From Candidatus Poribacteria bacterium (lineage in GTDB: Bacteria; Poribacteria; WGA-4E; GCA-2687025): a stretch of DNA of 64,000 nt. This document shows, in pieces, positions 9,434 to 17,390 of the stretch (the first letter of the stretch is position 1; every line of letters starts with the position of its first letter). The stretch is taken from the NCBI GenBank assembly GCA_018644665.1, contig JABGQA010000058.1, positions 186,001-250,000 of the forward strand. The letters are read 5' to 3'. The position numbers and the translations under genes are program-made. A model generated the notes under the pieces. The model saw only the letters and a list, made by a program, of their open reading frames with translations, was not told where the DNA came from and searched no databases.

Positions 9434-9625
9434 CCGGCCGCAGGGGCATCGTGGACGCGCCTCCCACCACGGCCGAGGCGAGCCAGTTCTGTCCCGGCCG
9501 CGGTTCTGCGCGAGCGCGACCCGCTCCGCCATCGTGCTTGCGTGAGGGCCCCGGGTTGCGCTATGTCTGGTGGGCGCCGAGGCATCGCCGGAGGCGCAGT
9601 AGCGACCTGGGTGGGAAGGCACGAC

Positions 9626-11881
9626 ATGGCGGAGAGGCAGGCGCCGGACATCGCCGGACTCCTGCGCTGCGTGGCGGATCTGGCGTCCGCGCACGAGAGC
9701 GCAGAGGCCGTATGCGCCGCGCTGCAGGCCACGCTTGCCGAGCAGTTCGCATGCCCCATCGCCGTCATTGAGTTACGCGGGAACGGCTCCTCTGTGCGCC
9801 GGGTCGGCACCGGGGGCGCGTCCGTCGCGGTCCTGGCCGACGCGTTCTCGGCGGACGTCGCGCGGTCTGAGACGACCGTCGTCGAAGTAGACCTCGACGT
9901 CGCTGCCGACGCAATCTCGGGATCGGCGACACCAACCGCAAGGTCGGTGGTTACTGTGCCCGTGCGATCGGGAACCGACGTGATCGCGACGATCACGCTG
10001 GCGGACACGGTACCCCGCCCGGAGTGCGGCGAGTGGGTCGCGCCTCTCGAAGCCCTCGCCGACTATTTGGCTCAGCTCCTCGCGCGCGATCGCGCGGAGG
10101 CCGAACTGGTCGAGACACGCCGTGTGCTAGACGCCTACGAACGCATCGGCGGCGCGGTCCTGGCGTCCGAGAACTTGGACGACATCCTGGACACGCACGC
10201 GCGCGAAGTCGTGGTGGCCGGGGTGTTCCGTAGCCTGATGTTCGCTCTGGTCGATCGCGCGTCGGACTGCGTGCAAGTGGCGAGTGCGTGGTATCGCGGC
10301 CGCGACGGGACTGTGTGGCAGGTTCCGCCCCATCTCACGCGCGCCCGGTACGCGCTCGACGACCGCAACATCACAGCGGAGGTCGTGCGAACCGGGGAGA
10401 TGGCCGCCATCACTGGTTGGGACGACCGGTTCGACGCGCGCTTCGACGACAAGGACAGCTACGACCCGAACAAGGTCGCCTATTTCATTCCCGTCAAGCG
10501 GGGCGATGAGGTTCTCGCGGTCATGGCCACGGCGAGCGATGTCGCCGACAAGGCGCTCATCCTGGCGCGCATAGACTCTATGTCACCGCTATTGACCCAG
10601 GTCGCGGCCGCTCTGGATCACGCCCGCGCGCACTCCGAACTGAAGTCTTCGCATGAGACTCTACGGGCGGCGATCGAGGGCGCGCGGTGCGTCGTGTGGC
10701 GAGCGGACGTCACGCGGGCCGGCGACGAACTCGACTGGGAGATGGAGCCCATGGACGAGGAGGCCGCTCAGCGCCTGCTGCCCGTTGACATCCAGGCAGG
10801 GGAGACGTGGCTCGAAGGCGCGTATCGGGCCCGTGACGCGGAAGACGGCGTGCGTATGGAGAGACTCGCCGAGGAGTCGCTCGCCGCGGCCCGCACACAG
10901 TACACCCAAGAATTCCGTGGCGTGGACCGGGACGGGGCCACGCGGTGGATTAGCGAGGACGTGTTCATCCACCCGCGCGGCGAGGGCCGCTGGTGGGTCA
11001 CCGGCGTCCTTACGGACGTGACTGACCGCCGGCGCCGCGAAGAGGAGGTGCGGGCGCTCAATGAGGAGCTCGAAGGGCGCGTGCAGAGGCGCACCGCCGA
11101 ACTGGACCAGGCAAACGCGGAGTTGCGCCGGGAACTCGACGAACACACACGCACGGCCGGGGAGTTGCAGCGCGCGGAGGGGGAGCGCGTCTCGCTGCTG
11201 CACCGGATTCTGTCCGTGCAGGACGACGAGCGAACGCGTATCGCGCGCGAACTGCACGACCACACGGGGCAAGCTCTGGGCTCGTTGCTTGTCGGCCTGC
11301 GGGTCTTGGAAGACGCGGACAGCCTGGAGCGCGTCCGCTCGCGCCTCCACACGCTGCGCGAGGCGACGAACGAGGCGTTGGAACAGGTGCGGACGCTCTC
11401 GTTCGAACTGCGACCAGCGCCGGTGGAACACTTCGGCGTCGCTATGGCGCTGCGGCGGGAACTCGCGACGCTAGCGGATGAGCTTGGCATCAATGCGGAC
11501 TTCTACGCAGACCGACGCGACGGGTACGACCTCGCGGAGAACGTCGAGGGCGCGCTGTATCGCGTCGTGCATGCCGCGCTCACGAACATCGTGCGGCACG
11601 CAGAGGCCTCGAACATCAGCGTCGTCTTCAGGCAGCGGAGCGGGCGGCTGCACGCGCTGATCGAGGACGATGGCAAGGGGTTTGACGTGGACGCCGTGAT
11701 GGCAGGGCCGGTCGAGGGGCGGTTCGGACTCCTCGCGATGGAAGAGCGGTTGCGGTCGGTCGATGGCGAGACGGCGGTGGAGTCGGCGCCCGGGTCGGGG
11801 ACGACCGTGTACGCCCACGTGCCGATCGCGTCCGACAACGGGCTCGGCCGACGCGACCGCACGACGGACAATGGCATCTGA
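9626..11881 (+). CDS. GAF/PAS sensor histidine kinase, HisKA_3 (NarX/DegS) type, orphan
   Basis: A 751-residue soluble kinase. The first 370 residues look like two GAF-type sensory domains, followed by a PAS-like region that ends GVLTDVTDRRRREE and a long coiled coil. The HisKA_3 dimerisation domain has the phospho-accepting His544 in RIARELHDHTGQ. The HATPase domain has NIVRHAEA, DDGKGF and GRFGLLAMEER, as in NarX/DegS kinases. No transmembrane segment is evident, so it probably senses a cytoplasmic signal. The start used has GGGAAGG 6-8 bases upstream. No response regulator gene lies in the window; the cognate LuxR-type regulator must be elsewhere. Confidence 0.9.
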   Translation: MAERQAPDIAGLLRCVADLASAHESAEAVCAALQATLAEQFACPIAVIELRGNGSSVRRVGTGGASVAVLADAFSADVARSETTVVEVDLDVAADAISGSATPTARSVVTVPVRSGTDVIATITLADTVPRPECGEWVAPLEALADYLAQLLARDRAEAELVETRRVLDAYERIGGAVLASENLDDILDTHAREVVVAGVFRSLMFALVDRASDCVQVASAWYRGRDGTVWQVPPHLTRARYALDDRNITAEVVRTGEMAAITGWDDRFDARFDDKDSYDPNKVAYFIPVKRGDEVLAVMATASDVADKALILARIDSMSPLLTQVAAALDHARAHSELKSSHETLRAAIEGARCVVWRADVTRAGDELDWEMEPMDEEAAQRLLPVDIQAGETWLEGAYRARDAEDGVRMERLAEESLAAARTQYTQEFRGVDRDGATRWISEDVFIHPRGEGRWWVTGVLTDVTDRRRREEEVRALNEELEGRVQRRTAELDQANAELRRELDEHTRTAGELQRAEGERVSLLHRILSVQDDERTRIARELHDHTGQALGSLLVGLRVLEDADSLERVRSRLHTLREATNEALEQVRTLSFELRPAPVEHFGVAMALRRELATLADELGINADFYADRRDGYDLAENVEGALYRVVHAALTNIVRHAEASNISVVFRQRSGRLHALIEDDGKGFDVDAVMAGPVEGRFGLLAMEERLRSVDGETAVESAPGSGTTVYAHVPIASDNGLGRRDRTTDNGI

Positions 11882-11954
11882 CCCGGAAGCGACTTCCCGC
11901 CAGCGGCGGGGACAACGCGCTTGATGTGTCGGCACACGCGGATGGAGGCCCCTC

Positions 11955-13169
11955 ATGACTGTTGGCCTGTCTCTGATCGCCCTCGCCGGAGTCGCCGCGG
12001 CCTCCGCGCAGGCTCTCCCCGAGATGCGGGCGACCGTCGAAGTCGTCAGCGACGCAGTGAAGGCGCGGACGATCCACGGTTGGCATTCGTCGCGCCTTGT
12101 CATGCACGACGGGGCCCTGTACGCCGCCGCGACCGCGGCCGACCCCGACGGCGCAAACGACTGGCAGGACCGCGGGTTGCTCTACCGACGTGACCCCGGC
12201 GGGTCGTGGAGCGTCGTCGGGGAGACGCCGAACCAGCCGTACCACATGTGCGTGGGGGCCGACGGGCATTTTTGGGTCGTCGCTCCGGCCCGGTATCACA
12301 CTGCGGAGGTGTTCCGTTCGAAGACGCCCGGGAGGCTCGACGACCTGGAACTGATGTACAACGGCACGTGCGCGTACCTAGGCGCCAGCGTGAACGACGC
12401 GGGTGACTTCCTGCTTCTACACGCGCGCGACGGCACGTCGCTCCCCAACGCCGTGGTCGCCAAGTTCTACGAGGCCGCGACCGGCGTCTGGCACACCAGT
12501 GAGTTCCCGACACCCGAGGGTCGGTGCGGGTATGAGGGGATCATGCTGCGCGGGAAGTCGGCGTTCGCCATCGTGAACTCGTCCGCGAACCCACCGCCCG
12601 ATGGGGCGACGGCCCAGGAGTCGTCGCCGTGGCGCACGGTGCGGCTCGCGCGATGCGACGACCTTACCAAGGGCGAGTGGGTCACGCGGGCGTGGTTGGA
12701 CCAGCCGTACGGAGCTACCGGGCTCGCGGACATGTACGTCGATGGCGAGGTCACATACCTCACGTACTCGCATCGTGGCGCGAACTCCCTCGACACGTAC
12801 GGCGATACGCCCGGCGGGAACTACATCGCGCGCATTCGCCAGGACATGTCCGTCGAGGCGTTCGAGTTCGCAGTCGGCGTCGGTGGGGGACGGATCGTAC
12901 GCGACTCGACAGGGCGCTTCGCCTTCGTCGGGCGGGCGGGAGACGAGCACCATGTGTGGGATCTGGATGTCGCGCGCGACTTCGCGCTGATCAACGAACG
13001 TCGGCTCGTGGGCACGGCGGGCAAGCTGACGAACTACGTGGTCCACACGTTGCGGCCGCAGCGGTTCGGCGGCGAGACGGACGGAGACACCGTCCATCTG
13101 CTGAGCACGACCGTGACCGACGACCCCGACAACGAGACGCTCAACCATGTCTCGTTCCCGCTGAGATAG
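11955..13169 (+). CDS. Secreted BNR/sialidase-like beta-propeller protein of unknown function
   Basis: A 404-residue protein with a signal peptide (MTVGLSLIALAGVAAASAQA) and a body of repeated beta-strands typical of five- or six-bladed propellers used by sialidases and related secreted enzymes. I see no clear Asp-box series or catalytic Tyr/Glu pair, so activity cannot be assigned. A GGAGG sequence lies 6-7 bases before the ATG. It follows the histidine kinase by about 70 bases and precedes a PhyH dioxygenase gene on the same strand. It may bind or process a glycan or other external ligand. Confidence 0.7.
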   Translation: MTVGLSLIALAGVAAASAQALPEMRATVEVVSDAVKARTIHGWHSSRLVMHDGALYAAATAADPDGANDWQDRGLLYRRDPGGSWSVVGETPNQPYHMCVGADGHFWVVAPARYHTAEVFRSKTPGRLDDLELMYNGTCAYLGASVNDAGDFLLLHARDGTSLPNAVVAKFYEAATGVWHTSEFPTPEGRCGYEGIMLRGKSAFAIVNSSANPPPDGATAQESSPWRTVRLARCDDLTKGEWVTRAWLDQPYGATGLADMYVDGEVTYLTYSHRGANSLDTYGDTPGGNYIARIRQDMSVEAFEFAVGVGGGRIVRDSTGRFAFVGRAGDEHHVWDLDVARDFALINERRLVGTAGKLTNYVVHTLRPQRFGGETDGDTVHLLSTTVTDDPDNETLNHVSFPLR

Positions 13170-13282
13170 GGCCCCGGCGCAGCACTCGCGCGCGTGCCGC
13201 GCTGGCGCTACGTTCCCGCGGTCGTTTACGCTATCGCGCGTCTCTCGCGCTGTACCCAGGCATCCCACGAAGTGAGGACCGC

Positions 13283-14101
13283 GTGACATCCGAAGAGCGC
13301 GATTTCTTCCGAGCGAACGGCTACCTGTCCCTCGGTCAGATCGTGGAGGGCGACGAGCTCGCCCGCATGGTCGAGGTGTTCGACCGCGACCGCGCGGAGA
13401 CGGCGAAGGACCACTGGTACAAGTTCGGGCATTGGCAGTCTGTCAACTGCGACGCGGTGTTTACGTCTCCCGAGTTCGACGAGCTCATCCGACACCCGAA
13501 GGCGATGGCGTACCTCGCTGAGATCATGGGCGACGACATCTGCTTCTCCGAGCTGTGCGCCCGGCACATGGGGCCGTACGACGGGGAGCTGGATCGCGGG
13601 TGGCATCGCGATCGTGGGCATTGGTCGGAGCATCCGCTACGCGTCGACTACATGCAGCTCATGGTGTACCTGACCGACGTGCATGAAGGCACGCACTGTT
13701 TCAGCATCTCGCCGGAGAGCGTCGACGAGGATGTGCTGGGCAACGAAGCGCAACTGGAGCGGGGCGGAGTCGTGGACATCCACGGCCCGGCGGGCACGGG
13801 ACTGCTGTTCAATGTGGCCGTGCTGCACACCGCGACGACGCGAGCCACGCAGGCGGAGCGGAAGACGGCGCAGGTGTACTACGGGTTCACGCACCGGCCG
13901 CATCTGAGCGAGGACTCGCTCATGCCGCCCGCGTTGTGGCGCGACCATCCAGACGCCGAGACGCGTCGGTTCTACGGGCTACTGAACGGCAAGACGCGCG
14001 ACTACATGGATGTTGTCGAGGAGCGCGGTGAGTTGAGCTTGGACGACGCGCAGGCGGCGCTGCGCGAATTGGACGTGAAGCACGGGCGACGGCGCGCGTA
14101 G
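13283..14101 (+). CDS. Phytanoyl-CoA dioxygenase (PhyH) family Fe(II)/2-oxoglutarate enzyme
   Basis: A 272-residue non-haem iron dioxygenase. The facial triad is visible as HRD in RGWHRDRGHW (His and Asp) and the distal His in NVAVLHTATT; the later Arg in AERKTAQVYY fits the 2-oxoglutarate carboxylate contact. These enzymes hydroxylate varied small molecules with oxygen and 2-oxoglutarate; the substrate is unknown. I start at GTG because GAGG lies 6 bases upstream and the conserved N-terminus (SEERDFFRANGYLSL) begins there. The same frame is open further upstream but only as antisense or out-of-phase overlap with the previous gene. PhyH proteins are abundant in Poribacteria-like genomes. Confidence 0.87.
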   Translation: MTSEERDFFRANGYLSLGQIVEGDELARMVEVFDRDRAETAKDHWYKFGHWQSVNCDAVFTSPEFDELIRHPKAMAYLAEIMGDDICFSELCARHMGPYDGELDRGWHRDRGHWSEHPLRVDYMQLMVYLTDVHEGTHCFSISPESVDEDVLGNEAQLERGGVVDIHGPAGTGLLFNVAVLHTATTRATQAERKTAQVYYGFTHRPHLSEDSLMPPALWRDHPDAETRRFYGLLNGKTRDYMDVVEERGELSLDDAQAALRELDVKHGRRRA

Positions 14102-14134
14102 ACCGGGCGCCACGGCGGTCCCCGAGCACGCGAA

Positions 14135-14163
14135 GACCCGCAGCCGAGTGATCGGCGCGGGTC
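14135..14163. terminator. Long inverted repeat after the PhyH gene
   Basis: GACCCGCAGCCGA pairs with TCGGCGCGGGTC, giving 12 bp with one bulged A and a GTGA loop, 33 bases after the PhyH stop. No T-tract follows. It separates the plus-strand PhyH gene from a minus-strand small gene, so it could serve both directions. Confidence 0.45.
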
Positions 14164-14222
14164 AGCTCACACAGCGCATCTGTCCTCCTCCATGCCAGGG
14201 TTGGTGCCTGGCGCCTTCGCGA

Positions 14223-14333
14223 TCAGATCAGGCCGAGGCACGCCAGGCACGCGCCCATCAGATACAGGGACGTAGCGGCGACGCCTCCGGCGATCAGCAC
14301 GCTGCGGGTTACGTTTCTCATTGTAATAGTCAT
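14223..14333 (-). CDS. Small single-pass membrane protein (36 aa)
   Basis: A 36-residue peptide: a short basic N-terminus (MTITMRNVTRS) followed by one hydrophobic helix of about 22 residues and a short Cys-containing end (LMGACLACLGLI). GGAGAG lies 7 bases before the chosen ATG; a second ATG five codons upstream has no ribosome site. The coding evidence is limited to the ribosome site and the clean helix, so this is a tentative gene. Another small membrane protein of the same design lies 300 bases away on the same strand. Confidence 0.45.
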   Translation of the reverse strand: MTITMRNVTRSVLIAGGVAATSLYLMGACLACLGLI

Positions 14334-14641
14334 GTTCGCGCTCTCCATCAGTTGACTGCCGTGTCTCGCCGGACGCCGAGATTGGGCGCCGCGACCGACA
14401 ACGCGGATACCGCACGGGGCGTGCCAACAACCGACAGTGTCCGCCGCCAGCGCGCAACGCCGCTCCATGAGCGGGTTTCGGCGTCGTTACCACTGGGAAG
14501 GCGGGAGGAGACGGCACGCGTGGCTACGAGGACCGACGAGAACGTCGAGGCCGCTCGACGATTCCGTCGAGACCCACGCGGAAGGGCGGAGACTGCCGGC
14601 GCCGGACGTCAAGGCCGCCAAGCATGGGAGATGGCGCGCGG

Positions 14642-14740
14642 CTAGCCGTTCTCGGCGTCGCGTCTCACGCTGACGACAAGAGCCAGGCCGAACGCAGCGA
14701 TGACGATAGCGGCTGCAATAGAGCCGTACAGAGTTGGCAT
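14642..14740 (-). CDS. Small single-pass membrane protein (32 aa)
   Basis: The 32-residue peptide begins MPTLYGSIAAAIVIAAFG and ends with a basic and acidic tail (SVRRDAENG). It has one clear transmembrane helix with a positive-inside C-terminal flank. GCGAGGG lies about 6 bases before the ATG, a better ribosome site than many larger genes here have. It lies between the FKBP gene, whose stop is 120 bases upstream, and the other small membrane gene. The function is unknown; proteins of this size often regulate or stabilise membrane complexes, but nothing here proves that. Confidence 0.5.
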   Translation of the reverse strand: MPTLYGSIAAAIVIAAFGLALVVSVRRDAENG

Positions 14741-14862
14741 GATGCCCTCGCGATGACGGGAATGTCGATGCGAGCGCCGGCCGCGGTCGGAACGCCGGTG
14801 GCAACGACTGCTCGTGGGTATGTAACGCCACGCGCTCGGGAGGGTTCAGGCTATCTGCGGGG

Positions 14863-15303
14863 CTACGCTGCGGCGCCGTTGAGTTCGACGACCTGTATCT
14901 CGAAGGTCAGGTCCTTGCCGGCGAGTTCGTGGTTGCCGTCCAGCGTGATGCTGTCGGCGCCGACGGCCGTGACGACGACATTCATCGGCTGGCCCTGCGC
15001 GCCCTGCATCCGCAACTGCTGGCCGACGCTGGGGTCCATGCCCTCCGGGACGCGCGATCGCGGCACTTCGAAGACCATCTCGTCGCGATGCGTCCCGTAG
15101 GCTTCCGCGGCGGGTATCTTCGTCGTCTTGACCGCGCCAAGTTCCATGCCTCCCACCGCCTCGTCGAACCCGGCGATCATCTGGCCCGCGCCCACGGTGA
15201 ACTCGAGCGGCTCTCGCCCTGCCGACGAGTCGAACTGCGTACCGTCATCGAGTGTGCCTGTGTAGTGGACCTTGATCGTGTCGCCCTGTTGAACGGTGGA
15301 CAT
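14863..15303 (-). CDS. FKBP-type peptidyl-prolyl cis-trans isomerase, SlyD-like
   Basis: A 146-residue protein with the FKBP core split by an insert-in-flap domain, as in SlyD. The N-terminal part is VKVHYTGTLDDGTQFDSS-like and includes GQMIAGFDEAVGGM; the insert runs roughly over residues 65-120; the closing strand is TLDGNHELAGKDLTFEIQVV. It catalyses Pro isomerisation and chaperones folding in the cytoplasm. The His/Cys-rich metal tail of E. coli SlyD is absent. GAGG lies 7 bases before the ATG. Housekeeping role; no operon partner. Confidence 0.92.
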   Translation of the reverse strand: MSTVQQGDTIKVHYTGTLDDGTQFDSSAGREPLEFTVGAGQMIAGFDEAVGGMELGAVKTTKIPAAEAYGTHRDEMVFEVPRSRVPEGMDPSVGQQLRMQGAQGQPMNVVVTAVGADSITLDGNHELAGKDLTFEIQVVELNGAAA

Positions 15304-15506
15304 TCGGGGACCTCGTGCTCTGGGTGTTGGGGAGCGCAATGCGGACGGCGCACGGTGGAATGCTACACGCACGTTGCGCGCCTCGGCGCGTCGAAGGCGC
15401 CAACGTGTGCACAAGTGGTCACGCGTAAACGCCTTGCGCCCGGCCGGCGAGCACGCGACGATGGCGCCAGCAAGAAGCGCGACCGTCCCACGCCCGGAGC
15501 CGTCGT

Positions 15507-16112
15507 ATGCGAGCGTTGTACCGATGGACGCGCGACCTGCACCTCTGGCTCGGGCTGTTCCTCAGCCCGTTCCTCGTCGTCTACGCGGTCAGCACGGTCC
15601 TCATCAACCACAACGCAGCGCCAGGCCGCGGCGCGCCCGAGGAGAAGTCCGACCCCGTTCCAGTCGTCGTGCCGGACGAGGAGGACAGGACGCGTCTCGG
15701 GAGAGACATCATCGCGCAGTTGGGCATCACCGGCGAGTTGGGGAGCGTGCGCCGCATGCCCGCGCAACAGCAGATCGTGATTCCCGTGAACGTGCCGGGC
15801 AAGCGGCGGGTAGTCACCGTGGACACGGCCACGAACCTGGCGACGGTCGCCACGAAGACCCCCGGGTTCCTGAGCGGCCTGGTGTACCTGCACTTCGCGC
15901 CGGGCCAGCATCTCGTAGGCGTCAGCGGCAACTGGTTCTGGATGCGCCTGTGGCACTGGATGGCGGACGCGACCGTCTACATCGTGCTGTTCCTCACGGC
16001 GAGTGGCGTCTACCTGTGGACGGTGCTCAAGGCGGAGCGCAAGGTGGGTCTGGTCTGCCTCGGAGCCGGCGCCGTGTCGTTCGTCGTCCTGGTCTGCGGG
16101 TTGCTCTTCTAG
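15507..16112 (+). CDS. PepSY-associated transmembrane protein 1
   Basis: A 201-residue membrane protein with an N-terminal helix containing the conserved His (RDLHLWLGLFLSPFLVVYA), a periplasmic PepSY-like domain of about 110 residues, and two C-terminal helices after WHWMADATVY. It belongs to the PepSY_TM family, whose members often accompany siderophore uptake or ferric reduction; the His residues may bind haem. It ends 8 bases before a paralogous gene of the same layout, so the two are co-transcribed and may form a heteromer. No cytochrome or iron-uptake gene is adjacent. Confidence 0.8.
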   Translation: MRALYRWTRDLHLWLGLFLSPFLVVYAVSTVLINHNAAPGRGAPEEKSDPVPVVVPDEEDRTRLGRDIIAQLGITGELGSVRRMPAQQQIVIPVNVPGKRRVVTVDTATNLATVATKTPGFLSGLVYLHFAPGQHLVGVSGNWFWMRLWHWMADATVYIVLFLTASGVYLWTVLKAERKVGLVCLGAGAVSFVVLVCGLLF

Positions 16113-16120
16113 GAGGCGGC

Positions 16121-16756
16121 ATGGCGCGGCGAGGATTCACCTACTGGAACCGGAAGTTCCACATCTACCTTGGGCTGTACTTCCTCCTGTTTCTCTGGCT
16201 GTTCGCGGTGTCGGGCCTGATCCTGAACAACACGCAATGGGCGTTCGTGAAGTCCAAGCCTGTCGATGTTCGGTCGGAACTACCCGTCACAACGCCCCAG
16301 ACGACGGACGCGTTCGCTAGGGCCCAGAACGTCATGCGCCAGCTCGACATCTCGGGCGAGATCCATGCCGTGAACCGGCCCAAACCCAAGGCTCCACACG
16401 ACCTGTTCTTCTCGGTGGTCCGGCCGCACTACTTCACGTTTGTCCAGGTGGACTTCGACGGCGGCGTGGCGAACGTGCGCGTGCGCAAGTGGGGATTCTG
16501 GTCGGGGTTCGCGCGGCTGCACACGATGGCGAGCATGTCGACGCGGGGGCAGAGCATGTTCCGCGATTGGTGGATGACGAAGGTCTGGAGCGTGTCGGTC
16601 GACGCGATCGCGGTCGGGGTGATCGTCATGTTGTGCGGCGGCATCTACATGTGGTGGCAGCTCAGACCTAAGCGCCGTGTTGGGATCATCTGTCTGTCGC
16701 TGGGCTGTGTGTCGTGCGCGCTTTTCGTCATCGGGTTGCGCGTCCTCTTCATGTGA
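16121..16756 (+). CDS. PepSY-associated transmembrane protein 2
   Basis: A 211-residue paralogue of the preceding protein: an N-terminal helix with KFHIYLGLYFLLFLWLF, a periplasmic domain, and two C-terminal helices (near VDAIAVGVIVMLCGGIYMWW and ICLSLGCVSCALFVIGLRV). AGGAGG sits 4-5 bases upstream of the ATG. The two share layout rather than close sequence, which suggests an old duplication and a heterodimeric complex. The stop codon lies in the loop of an 11-bp hairpin that separates this operon from the convergent lipoprotein gene. Confidence 0.8.
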   Translation: MARRGFTYWNRKFHIYLGLYFLLFLWLFAVSGLILNNTQWAFVKSKPVDVRSELPVTTPQTTDAFARAQNVMRQLDISGEIHAVNRPKPKAPHDLFFSVVRPHYFTFVQVDFDGGVANVRVRKWGFWSGFARLHTMASMSTRGQSMFRDWWMTKVWSVSVDAIAVGVIVMLCGGIYMWWQLRPKRRVGIICLSLGCVSCALFVIGLRVLFM

Positions 16757-16769
16757 GCGAAGAGGACGC
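16740..16769. terminator. Perfect 11-bp hairpin between convergent genes
   Basis: GCGTCCTCTTC and GAAGAGGACGC flank an 8-base loop that contains the TGA of the second PepSY-TM gene. It lies 14 bases from the end of the convergent lipoprotein gene. No T-tract is present on either side. A bidirectional terminator is the simplest reading. Confidence 0.6.
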
Positions 16770-16782
16770 CACACGGCTCTGC

Positions 16783-17325
16783 CTAGCGAATGCCGCCGCC
16801 GAGGCCGCCACCCTTGCTGCCACCGCCACGTCCGCCGCCAGCGCGGCCGCCGCCACCGCCTCTTCCGCCGCCCCCACGACTGGGCATCTCCGGTAGCTCG
16901 AGGTCGGGCCTGTCGATGGCCGCGAATACCTCGCGCTGGTCTTCGTCGAGGGCCGTGATGATCGCGTCCACGGCGCGGTCGATGACTGCTTGATACGCCG
17001 CCCGCTTCGCGTTGAGTCGCTGCAGGTCTTCCTGCATCTTCGCGCGGCGGGTTTCTCTGCTTCCTCCGCCGCTGCCTCGGCCGCCCGCGGGCCTCTGGGT
17101 CGGCATGGTCTCGGCGAAAGCCTCCACGTCGGCGTCGTAGTCCTCGACGGCCACGGCTATCCGCTCGATGTCTGGGCGGACGACCCTCACCTGCGCTTCG
17201 CTCAGGTCGAGCGCGGAAGACACGTCTTGAAGGTCTGTAAGCTTCGCCGCGGAGCATCCGGTCAACAGGGCGACCGAGATGGCCGCCGCGGCGGCCGAGG
17301 CTTGCATGCAGGCGTTTGCCGGCAT
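16783..17325 (-). CDS. Lipoprotein with Spy-like helical body and Gly/Arg-rich tail
   Basis: A 180-residue protein. The signal peptide ends in a lipobox (SVALLTGC), so it should be lipid-anchored in the periplasm. The body is helical and contains LDLSEAQVRVVRP and ALDEDQREVFAAI, phrases like those in Spy/CpxP (LTXXQ) proteins. The last 35 residues are almost all Gly with scattered Arg, Ser and Lys, a low-complexity tail encoded by GGC/GGT repeats. GGGAG lies 8-9 bases before the ATG. It is encoded downstream of the Spy-like gene on the same strand, with a 12-bp hairpin between them. The tail is unusual for this family. Confidence 0.75.
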   Translation of the reverse strand: MPANACMQASAAAAAISVALLTGCSAAKLTDLQDVSSALDLSEAQVRVVRPDIERIAVAVEDYDADVEAFAETMPTQRPAGGRGSGGGSRETRRAKMQEDLQRLNAKRAAYQAVIDRAVDAIITALDEDQREVFAAIDRPDLELPEMPSRGGGGRGGGGGRAGGGRGGGSKGGGLGGGIR

Positions 17326-17345
17326 TCGTCGTCTCCCTGAATGCG

Positions 17346-17381
17346 CGAGACGGAGGCTGGCATCGGGCCGCCTCCGTCTCG
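17346..17381 (-). terminator. Perfect 12-bp hairpin between the Spy-like and lipoprotein genes
   Basis: CGAGACGGAGGC and GCCTCCGTCTCG are separated by 12 bases. It sits directly after the Spy-like stop and just before the ribosome site of the next gene, so it could terminate or attenuate transcription into the lipoprotein gene. No T-tract follows. Confidence 0.45.
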
Positions 17382-17390
17382 GCCCTTTCG

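Noticed and set aside
16790..16880. GCC/GGC repeats that might be a microsatellite or recombination site
   Set aside because: They encode the Gly-rich tail of the lipoprotein in frame, so coding explains them.
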